Assembly (NCBI RefSeq): GCF_017565305.1 | Contig: NZ_JAGEKP010000012.1 | Location: 17,368-81,367, forward strand | DNA length: 64,000 nt | Reading direction: 5' to 3' | Source: Leifsonia sp. TF02-11 | Lineage (GTDB): Bacteria; Actinomycetota; Actinomycetes; Actinomycetales; Microbacteriaceae | Shown: positions 9,658-16,059 of the stretch, in pieces | How the letters are laid out: each line of letters opens with the position of its first letter | Position numbering within the stretch: the stretch's first letter is position 1 | Program-made: the position numbers and the translations under genes | Notes under the pieces: model-generated | Seen by the model: only the letters and a program-made list of their open reading frames with translations | Database searches by the model: none | Told to the model about the DNA's origin: nothing

Positions 9658-9690
9658 GGTGGCCTCGGTTCTGGTGAGGGGGGCTAGGAT

Positions 9691-9733
9691 GGTGTACGCC
9701 GTACACCTGCACAATAGGTGTACGGCGTACACC
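9691..9733. promoter_or_regulatory. Twin TetR-type operators in divergent promoter region
   Basis: Two near-identical 17-bp palindromes, GGTGTACGCCGTACACC (9691-9707) and GGTGTACGGCGTACACC (9717-9733), have centres 26 bp apart. They lie between the divergent DUF4386 and TetR genes. Paired sites of this form are the usual binding sites of TetR-family dimers; occupancy would block both promoters. Confidence 0.85.
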
Positions 9734-9774
9734 GTGTCAACATCCGTTCACGACCTCCGCCGAAAGGGGACAGT

Positions 9775-10428
9775 ATGCCCGAGGCGACCCGTCCCCGCCT
9801 GACCCGCGACAGCGTCCTCCGGCGCGCGCTCGAACGCGCCGACACCGCAGGCATCGACGCGCTCTCGATGCGGTCGCTGGCGTCCGAGCTCGGGGTGGTG
9901 CCGATGGCGCTCTACAAGCACGTCGCCAACAAGGAGGAGCTCGTCGACGGGATGGTCGACCTGGTCTGGGCCGAGGTCGAGCCGCCAGCCGGCGCCACCT
10001 GGCGGGAGGCGATGCGCGCACGAGCGGTGTCGCTGCGCGCGGCACTGCGGCGCCACCCCTGGGCGGTCGGGCTGATGGAGTCGCGCACGCGGCCGGGGCT
10101 CGCGAACCTCGCCGCGCACAACGCGATGATGGGGTGCCTGCGCGAGGCCGGATTCCCGTTCCGCACCACCGTGCACGTGACGTCGGTGCTCGACGCGTAC
10201 GTGTACGGGTTCGCCCTCCAGGAGAAGACCCTCCCGTTCGCTTCCGCGGAGGAGTCGGGGCAGGTGGCGGCCGAGACGGAGCAGTCCGTTCCCGCCGAGG
10301 TGGCGCAGCGCTTCCCGTACCTGCTGGAGGTCGTCGCCCGGCTCGCAGAGTCCGGCTACGACTACGACGAGGAGTTCGCCACGGGTCTCGACCTCATCCT
10401 CGACGGCGTCGAGCGTCGCTGGCCCTGA
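9775..10428 (+). CDS. TetR family transcriptional regulator
   Basis: 217 residues. N-terminal helix-turn-helix around residues 10-55 (SVLRRALERADTAGIDALSM, LGVVPMALYKHVANKEEL), followed by a TetR_C-like helical ligand domain. ATG 9775 is preceded by AAAGGGGACAGT; a longer in-frame start would fall inside the operator. It probably represses itself and the divergent DUF4386 gene through the twin palindromes. The ligand is unknown. Confidence 0.92.
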   Translation: MPEATRPRLTRDSVLRRALERADTAGIDALSMRSLASELGVVPMALYKHVANKEELVDGMVDLVWAEVEPPAGATWREAMRARAVSLRAALRRHPWAVGLMESRTRPGLANLAAHNAMMGCLREAGFPFRTTVHVTSVLDAYVYGFALQEKTLPFASAEESGQVAAETEQSVPAEVAQRFPYLLEVVARLAESGYDYDEEFATGLDLILDGVERRWP

Positions 10429-10467
10429 CGGCCGCCGATCGCACCATCTGCGGCAAATCTGCCCAGG

Positions 10468-11391
10468 TCAGTCGAGGTGGTCGAGGTAGCGCAGGATGAT
10501 GCCCTCGCGCAGCGCCCACGGACAGACCTCGAGCTCGGCGACGTCCAGGGCGCGCATGGCCTCCCGCAGCACCACTCCGCCCGCGACGATCTGGAACGTG
10601 CGGTCCGCGGTGATGCCCGGCAGTGCGGTGCGCGCATCGGCGGGCAGCTGCGCCAGCCGCGGCACCCAGTCCGCGAGTTCGGAGCGGCGCAGGAGGCTCC
10701 GCTCGGTGCCGCCGGGGCCGCTCGCCGTCGAGCCCGCGAGCCGGGCGAGCGAGCGGATGGTCTTGGAGGTGCCGATCACGTGTTCGCGCCCCCGGCCGGA
10801 GAACCGTCCGACGGCCTCCGCGAGGGTCGCCCTGGCGTAGTCGCGCAGCGCGGTGAGCTGGTCCTCGGTGGGCGGGTCGAGGTGCAGGAACCCGATGGTG
10901 CTGCGGCCGGCGCCGAGGGGGAGGGACACCGCGGTGTCCGGGTACTCGTCGGCGCCCGCCGCGACCTCCAGGGAGCCGCCGCCGATGTCGAGCAGCAGGA
11001 GCGAGCCGGAGGACCATCCCGACCAGCGCCGGACGGCGAGGAAGGTCAGCCGCGCCTCGTCCTCGCCGGAGAGCACCTGCAGCTCGACGCCGGTCTCGTC
11101 GCGGATGCGACGCAGGATCGCCGGACCGTTGGCGGCCTCCCGGATCGCGGAGGTCGCGAACGGCAGCAGCTCATCGATGCCCTCCGCTTCACCGACCGCG
11201 ACCGCAGCGCGGATGGCCTCGAGGATGGCGGTCTCGCCCTCCTCGCTGATCGACCCGTCCTCCAGGATGTAGCGCATCAGGCGCAGCACGGACTTGTGGG
11301 TCGCCGCAGGGAGCGGCCGGGCGCCGGGGTGCGCGTCGACGACGAGCAGGTGGATGGTGTTCGATCCCACGTCGAGGACTCCGAGTCGCAT
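10468..11391 (-). CDS. Ppx/GppA family exopolyphosphatase-like phosphatase
   Basis: 307 residues of the ASKHA fold. Phosphate-1 motif LGVLDVGSNTIHLLVVD at the N-terminus, FATSAIREAANG, the glycine loop LLLLDIGGGSLEV and EHVIGTSKTIRSLARL are all present. Family members hydrolyse polyphosphate and/or pppGpp. Length fits the short actinobacterial Ppx1-like form without the C-terminal HD domain. The ATG lies 6 nt after TACTCT on the minus strand (11403-11398), suggesting leaderless transcription; no Shine-Dalgarno is seen. Confidence 0.9.
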   Translation of the reverse strand: MRLGVLDVGSNTIHLLVVDAHPGARPLPAATHKSVLRLMRYILEDGSISEEGETAILEAIRAAVAVGEAEGIDELLPFATSAIREAANGPAILRRIRDETGVELQVLSGEDEARLTFLAVRRWSGWSSGSLLLLDIGGGSLEVAAGADEYPDTAVSLPLGAGRSTIGFLHLDPPTEDQLTALRDYARATLAEAVGRFSGRGREHVIGTSKTIRSLARLAGSTASGPGGTERSLLRRSELADWVPRLAQLPADARTALPGITADRTFQIVAGGVVLREAMRALDVAELEVCPWALREGIILRYLDHLD

Positions 11392-11517
11392 AGACAGAGA
11401 GTAACGGTCGCGCGACCGGGACTCCGCGCCACGTTCGCGCCGCACGCTGCGCTCGGCCGCAGCCGCTCACGGACGGGCGCTGGGAGCCCCTCACTCTGAG
11501 AAACCTGTTGATCGCCC

Positions 11518-11547
11518 CTTGTCGTGCTGACAAGATCGGAGTACCCG
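11518..11547 (+). promoter_or_regulatory. Putative promoter with overlapping palindrome upstream of lipoprotein gene
   Basis: A perfect inverted repeat CTTGTC-GTGCT-GACAAG (11518-11534) overlaps a possible -35 TTGTCG (11519-11524). A weak -10 TACCCG (11542-11547) lies 17 bp downstream. The geometry would allow repressor control of the lipoprotein gene at 11564. Confidence 0.4.
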
Positions 11548-11563
11548 AAACAGTGAGGCTCCT

Positions 11564-12754
11564 ATGCGCTTCCCGAGAACCGCCTTCGTCGCCGCCGTCT
11601 CCGCGATCACCCTCGGTGTCGCCCTGCTGACCGGGTGCTCATCCCAGCCCGACGTCGCACTCGCCACCGCCACCATCACGCCGGAGCGCGGAGGAACGGT
11701 GAAGGCCGCCAACGGAATCACCCTCGAGGTGCCCGCCGGAGTCGTCGCCCATGAGACCGCGGCCACGATCACCGATGTCGGGGACTGCAAGTACGACATC
11801 CACATCGCGGGCGACTGGACGGGGAAGATCGCTGTCACCATGCCGTTGGCCGGTCACGACGACGCTGTCGCCCACCAGGTGGGCGGCTCGTGGGTGATGG
11901 AGGGAACCGACTACGCCCAGTCCACCGTCTGGGTCACCTCCCTCTCGCTGTTCAGCACCATCCGCGACGCTGCCATCAAGCTCGTCTGCAAGGCCTTCGG
12001 GAACACGGTACTGCCTTGCCTGCTCGGCAAGGGGATCGAGTTCGTCGACAAACAGCTGGCCCTGTGGATCGCCAAGGTCACCGGAAACTCCTGCGCCGCC
12101 ACCGTCATCGCCACCATCATCGGGGGAGGCTTCCCGGGCAATCGTTTCGTCAAGAGCGGAGAGATCGCTCTCCGGTTGCTGTTCTCCGAACAGTGCGCAG
12201 GGATGGCCGGCGAATCGCAGGACTACATCAACGCGCACATCGACTGGAACGGTGACGAAATCCCCGACGCCCAGCAGCAGCAGCCGCCAGCACCGTCGCA
12301 GGCGGCGCCTGCGCCGGCACCTGCGCCTGCGCCCGCGCCACAGCCCGCTCCCGCTCCCGCACCGCAGCCCGCTCCCGCTCCCGCACCGCAGCCGGCACCT
12401 GCGGTTCCCGCACCTGCACCGGCGCCCCCGGTCGCAGTGCCGCCCGCTCCGCCCGCGCCTGCTCCGATGAAGGCATGGGTCACCCGGGACGGCGACACCA
12501 TCACCTACCACTGGCAGAGCATGCCGCCGGGTATGTGGCCGCAGGTGGACCGGTTCCGCTGCTGGCGGTATACCCAGCAGACTGACCCCGGAGGGTGGGC
12601 CACCGACGGGTGCGGTGAGAAGGGTGGCTTCGCCGGTTTCCCGACGGGCGACGGGTCGGTGTCGTTCACCTATCCCGGTGCAACCGATTCGTTCTCCATC
12701 GAGCCCTGGAAGTTCGGACCGTGGCTCTCCCCGGGCGGCGTCTGGCAACAGTGA
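11564..12754 (+). CDS. Secreted lipoprotein with Pro-Ala repeat linker
   Basis: 396 residues. Signal peptide with lipobox LLTGC (Cys25). Residues about 38-85 (TPERGGTVKAANGITLEVPA) resemble a ZU5-type beta domain. A Cys-containing middle domain follows, then a long Ala-Pro repeat (roughly residues 245-300, mostly PAPAPA units) that probably spans the wall. The C-terminal domain is rich in Trp and Gly (about 303-396). GTGAGG upstream serves as ribosome site. Function unknown; a surface-exposed envelope lipoprotein is the most that can be said. Confidence 0.75.
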   Translation: MRFPRTAFVAAVSAITLGVALLTGCSSQPDVALATATITPERGGTVKAANGITLEVPAGVVAHETAATITDVGDCKYDIHIAGDWTGKIAVTMPLAGHDDAVAHQVGGSWVMEGTDYAQSTVWVTSLSLFSTIRDAAIKLVCKAFGNTVLPCLLGKGIEFVDKQLALWIAKVTGNSCAATVIATIIGGGFPGNRFVKSGEIALRLLFSEQCAGMAGESQDYINAHIDWNGDEIPDAQQQQPPAPSQAAPAPAPAPAPAPQPAPAPAPQPAPAPAPQPAPAVPAPAPAPPVAVPPAPPAPAPMKAWVTRDGDTITYHWQSMPPGMWPQVDRFRCWRYTQQTDPGGWATDGCGEKGGFAGFPTGDGSVSFTYPGATDSFSIEPWKFGPWLSPGGVWQQ

Positions 12755-12860
12755 CCGGGCTCCCGGACGCGACACGCCGTGTCGATTCCCCCACTTCGGA
12801 GGGGTCGATGTCGGTGGTTCCGCGTAATCTCGGGGGTGTCGGGCAGTCCGCCAGAAAAAA

Positions 12861-12914
12861 CCCGAAAACACTACATGTAGTGGAATGACAATCGTGTCAT
12901 TCGGGTTATATAGT
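12861..12914 (+). promoter_or_regulatory. Nested palindromes and promoter of the 27-aa peptide gene
   Basis: The segment is unusually AT-rich for the window. Palindrome CACTACATGTAGTG (12869-12882) and inverted repeat AATGACA-ATCG-TGTCATT (12884-12901) sit side by side, enclosed by CCCGAA (12861-12866) and TTCGGG (12900-12905). A promoter fits as ATGACA (12885-12890), 18 bp, TATAGT (12909-12914), so the second palindrome covers the -35. Two different regulators, or one with two sites, are plausible. Confidence 0.65.
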
Positions 12915-12964
12915 GGGTAAACACCGCGAGACACACGGTGAACAGACTTCTAGGGGAGGCCATC

Positions 12965-13048
12965 ATGGACTACGAAAACGACACCGTCGGCGGCTACGCA
13001 GTTCCCGTCGACCCGATGGATCTGCTGCAGTGCGACAGCTGCCAGTAG
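12965..13048 (+). CDS. 27-residue peptide ending in a Cys-X-X-Cys motif
   Basis: A very short ORF, ATG 12965 to TAG 13048, with an excellent Shine-Dalgarno AGGGGAGG five nt upstream. The peptide starts MDYENDTVGGYAVPVD, is acidic, and ends in QCDSCQ. There is no signal peptide or membrane segment. It has its own promoter with palindromes upstream and a strong terminator immediately downstream, so it is a monocistronic transcript between the lipoprotein and hadA genes. I do not recognise the family. Options: metal- or redox-sensing peptide, modified-peptide precursor, or leader peptide. Gene expression looks likely; function is unknown. Confidence 0.65.
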   Translation: MDYENDTVGGYAVPVDPMDLLQCDSCQ

Positions 13049-13065
13049 TCCGCTGACACAGCTTC

Positions 13066-13099
13066 GAGAGCCCCGGCGCTTCTGCGCCGGGGCTCTTCT
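13066..13099 (+). terminator. Rho-independent terminator after the 27-aa peptide gene
   Basis: GAGCCCCGGCGC (13068-13079) pairs perfectly with GCGCCGGGGCTC (13084-13095) around a TTCT loop, extended by an A-T pair and followed by a pyrimidine-rich TTCTGTTTC tail. Confidence 0.88.
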
Positions 13100-13117
13100 G
13101 TTTCGTAGAATCGTCGG

Positions 13118-13564
13118 GTGCCAGTGAATCCAGAGCTCGTGGGGCGCAGTTTCCCCCCGACCCCTCCCTACCTCGTCGGGCGTGAGAAGGTGCGGGAGTT
13201 CGCCGCGGCCGTATTCGCCACCGACCCTGTCAGCTTCGATGTGGCGGCCGCGCAGGCCGCCGGCCACGCCGACCTCGTCGCGCCGCCGACGTTCGCCGTC
13301 GTGGTGCAGCAGCTCACCCTCGACCAGCTGCTCGCCGACCCGGAGGCCGGGATCGACTTCAGCCGCGTCGTCCACGGCGACCAGCGGTTCACGTTCTCGC
13401 GGCCGATCGTGGCGGGCGACGAGCTCACCGCGACGCTCACGGTGACCTCCGTGAAGTCGCTCGGCACGCACTCGATGGTCACCGCCGAGAGTGTCATCGT
13501 CGACGATGCCGGCGAGCACGTCGTGACCACCGTGTCCACCCTGGTCGTTCGAGGAGACGAGTGA
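13118..13564 (+). CDS. MaoC-type dehydratase N-terminal domain protein (HadA/FAS1-like)
   Basis: 148 residues, FAS1-like dehydratase fold: LVGRSFPPTPPYLVGREKVR at the N-terminus, then the hot-dog helix and the strand pattern FSRPIVAGDELTATLTV. In mycobacteria the homologous HadA/HadC subunits pair with HadB as (3R)-hydroxyacyl-ACP dehydratases. Here the role may be in fatty-acid metabolism, but the substrate is unproven. GTG 13118 lies 6 nt after TAGAAT (13106-13111), a leaderless start. It overlaps the next gene (TGATG), forming hadA-hadB-murB. Confidence 0.88.
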   Translation: MPVNPELVGRSFPPTPPYLVGREKVREFAAAVFATDPVSFDVAAAQAAGHADLVAPPTFAVVVQQLTLDQLLADPEAGIDFSRVVHGDQRFTFSRPIVAGDELTATLTVTSVKSLGTHSMVTAESVIVDDAGEHVVTTVSTLVVRGDE

Positions 13565-13989
13565 TGCCCGCACCCGAGTTCGAGTCCCTCACCGTCGGCG
13601 ACGTGGTCGCCGAGCGCACCTTCGATCTCAGCAGGGACGCGCTCGTTCGTTACGCGGGCGCCTCCGGCGACTTCAACCCGATCCACTACCGCGACGACGT
13701 CGCGACCTCGGTGGGGCTCCCCGGAGTGATCGCCCACGGGATGCTCACGATGGGTCTGTCCGTGCAGCCGGTCGTGGACTGGGTGGGCGACCCCGCGCGC
13801 GTCGTCGACTATCAGGTGCGGTTCACGCGCCCGGTGGTCGTCGACCCGACGAGCGGCGCGAGCGTGCAGGTGACCGCCAAGGTCGGCCAGCTCGACGCGG
13901 AGGCGCGGGTGGCGCGCATCGACCTCACCACGACCTTCAACGCCGAGACTGTGCTCGGCAAGGCGCAGGTCCGCGTCTCGCTCGCGTGA
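13564..13989 (+). CDS. MaoC family dehydratase (HadB-like)
   Basis: 141 residues. The hydratase-2 motif is clear: YAGASGDFNPIHYRDDVA holds the catalytic Asp/His pair, followed by GLPGVIAHGMLTMGL. It is probably the catalytic partner of the upstream HadA-like subunit. Start ATG 13564 overlaps the upstream stop by one base. The stop overlaps the GTG start of murB, so the three genes are translationally coupled. Confidence 0.9.
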   Translation: MPAPEFESLTVGDVVAERTFDLSRDALVRYAGASGDFNPIHYRDDVATSVGLPGVIAHGMLTMGLSVQPVVDWVGDPARVVDYQVRFTRPVVVDPTSGASVQVTAKVGQLDAEARVARIDLTTTFNAETVLGKAQVRVSLA

Positions 13990-15134
13990 ACGACGCGACG
14001 ACGGGGGTGCCCGCTCTCGCGGAGCTCACGACCATGCGCGTCGGGGGCGTGCCGGAGGCCCTGATCGCGCCGGTGACCACCGACGCGCTCGTCGAGGCCG
14101 TCCGCGAGGTCTGGGCGTCGGGGGAGGAGTGGCTCCTCCTCGGCGGCGGATCGAACACGGTGGCCAGCGACGACGGCTTCGAGGGCACGGTCATCCACGT
14201 GGTGACCAGGGGCATCGACCGGCTCGACGCCCCCGACGGTCGCGTGCGGCTGCGGGTGCAGGCGGGCGAGCCCTGGGACGAGGTTGTCGCCCTGACCGTG
14301 CGGAACGGGTGGTCGGGCGTCGAGGCGCTGTCGGGCATCCCCGGTTCGACGGGTGCGGCGCCGGTGCAGAACATCGGGGCGTACGGGCAGGAGTTGGAGT
14401 CGGCCCTCGTCGGCGTCGAATTCCTCGACGCGGAGACCGGCGACGTCGTACGTCTGTCGCGTGCGGAACTGGAGCTCGGCTATCGCACGTCCGTGCTGAA
14501 GCGCGGTCGGCTCGGCGTGGTGCTCGCGGTGGAGCTGGAGCTGTCGGACAACTCGGTTCCCGGCGGTGTCGGCGCACCTCTCAGCGCGCCGGTCGCGTAC
14601 ACGCAGCTGGCCGACTCGCTCGGCGTTCCGCTCGGCTCCCGGGTTCCTGTCGCCGAACTGCGGCGCGCGGTGCTGGCTCTGCGCGCCTCCAAAGGGATGG
14701 TGCTCGATCCCGACGACCCGGACTCGGTCAGCTCGGGCAGCTTCTTCACCAACCCGATCGTCTCGGAGTCGTTCGCGCGCGGCCTGCCAGCGAAAGCGCC
14801 CCGCTGGCCGGTGACTCCTCCCGAACCGGATGTCGTGATCGGCCTCCCCCTCGGAGGCGTCCACCCGCTCGACATCCCGCCGCTGGCGGACGGCCCCTAC
14901 GACGTGAAGCTCTCGGCCGCGTGGCTGATCGAGAACGCCGGCATCCGCCGGGGCTTCGCCCTGCCGGGGTCGGGCGCCGTCATCTCGTCGAAGCACACCC
15001 TTGCGATCGTCAACCGCGGCCACGCCACGGCCGCGGACGTCGCACAACTGGCCTCGTTCATCCAGGCGCGCGTGCAGGCCGAGTTCGGCGTGCTCCTGCG
15101 ACCGGAACCGGTGCTGGTGGGTCTGACGCTCTGA
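13986..15134 (+). CDS. murB: UDP-N-acetylmuramate dehydrogenase
   Basis: 382 residues. FAD-binding motif LLLGGGSNTVASDDGF, GIPGSTGAAPVQNIGAYGQE with the substrate-binding region, SSGSFFTNPIV with the catalytic Ser, and the C-terminal AWLIENAGIRRGF and GHATAADV signature. It reduces UDP-GlcNAc enolpyruvate to UDP-MurNAc with NADPH in peptidoglycan precursor synthesis in the cytoplasm. Longer than type I enzymes by insertions, as in other actinobacteria. GTG start overlaps the hadB-like stop. Confidence 0.96.
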   Translation: MNDATTGVPALAELTTMRVGGVPEALIAPVTTDALVEAVREVWASGEEWLLLGGGSNTVASDDGFEGTVIHVVTRGIDRLDAPDGRVRLRVQAGEPWDEVVALTVRNGWSGVEALSGIPGSTGAAPVQNIGAYGQELESALVGVEFLDAETGDVVRLSRAELELGYRTSVLKRGRLGVVLAVELELSDNSVPGGVGAPLSAPVAYTQLADSLGVPLGSRVPVAELRRAVLALRASKGMVLDPDDPDSVSSGSFFTNPIVSESFARGLPAKAPRWPVTPPEPDVVIGLPLGGVHPLDIPPLADGPYDVKLSAAWLIENAGIRRGFALPGSGAVISSKHTLAIVNRGHATAADVAQLASFIQARVQAEFGVLLRPEPVLVGLTL

Positions 15135-15269
15135 GGATCCGGCGAGCATCCGGTGACGGGTCGGCCGAGCAAGCCGCCCGCTGTGGAGGTCGAGTGTGGC
15201 GGTCAACCGCAAAGCGACCTGGCGGCGTTCTCTGAGAGGACTCTCACCCTCCGTTCCTAGGCTGTGGCC

Positions 15270-16035
15270 ATGGGATTCCTCGATCGACTCCTCGGCCGCG
15301 AAGAACCGCAGGACGACCGCACTCGCCAATACCAGCCCGCTCAGCAGTACGCCAATACTGCACGTTCGGCACCTGCCGGAGCAGGTGCGTCTGCCGGCAC
15401 TGCCGCGCCTGCCGGCACTGCCGCGCCTGCCGGCACTGCCGCGCCCGCCGGCGCCCCCGTCGGCGCAACGCACCGAAGACGAGATCGCCGTCGAGCGCTA
15501 CCGCTACCTCCTGCGCACGGCCCCGCCCGAGACCATCGAGCAGGTCCACGAGGAGGCCTTCGCCAAACTGACCCCGGAGCAGCGCCGCCTCGTGTTCCAG
15601 GAGCTCTCGGCCAACGCGCCGGCGGGAGAGCAGCCGGGCGCGGACGACGCTCGTTCGCTCGCCCAGGCCGCGACCCGCTCCGAACTGCGCCAACCCGGCA
15701 CCCTGGAGCGCACGCTCGGCGCCCGCCCGGGAGGCGGAATGGGCTTCGGAGGGATGTTCGCGAGCTCGCTTCTCGGCAGCGTGGCGGGCTACGTCATCGC
15801 CTCCACGCTCGTCAGCGCCTTCCTGCCGGCACCCGGCGCGGAGCAGGCGGCCACAGACGGCGGATCGCCCGACGCCGCCTCCGGCGCCGATACCTCGGGT
15901 TGGGACGGCGGCTCCGGCTGGGACGGCTCCTCCGGCTGGGACGCAGGCAGTGGCGACTTCGGCTCTGGCGATTTCGGCGGCGGCGATTTCGGTGGCGGCG
16001 ATTTCGGTGGCGGCGATTTCGGCGGCTTCATCTGA
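15270..16035 (+). pseudogene. Frameshifted membrane protein with Gly-Asp-Phe C-terminal repeats
   Basis: The N-terminus MGFLDRLLGREEPQDDRTRQ begins at ATG 15270, 6 nt after TAGGCT (15258-15263). The body (TEDEIAVERYRYLLRTAPPE, a membrane segment FASSLLGSVAGYVIASTL, and repeats of SGWDGG and GGDF before the stop at 16035) is in another frame. The total, 766 nt, is one base over a multiple of three. The break fits an extra C in CCCCC at 15454-15458, just after three tandem 18-bp repeats encoding AGTAAP. Sequencing error, true mutation or length-variable tract are all possible. Similar proteins occur in actinobacteria without known function. Confidence 0.7.
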
Positions 16036-16059
16036 CCGGCGTTCCGATTCGACCGCTCA

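Noticed and set aside
12281..12465. Regularly spaced GCA/CCT-rich repeats that look like a short array
   Set aside because: They encode the Ala-Pro linker of the lipoprotein in frame. No spacer-repeat structure, so not CRISPR. No CRISPR array was seen anywhere in the window.
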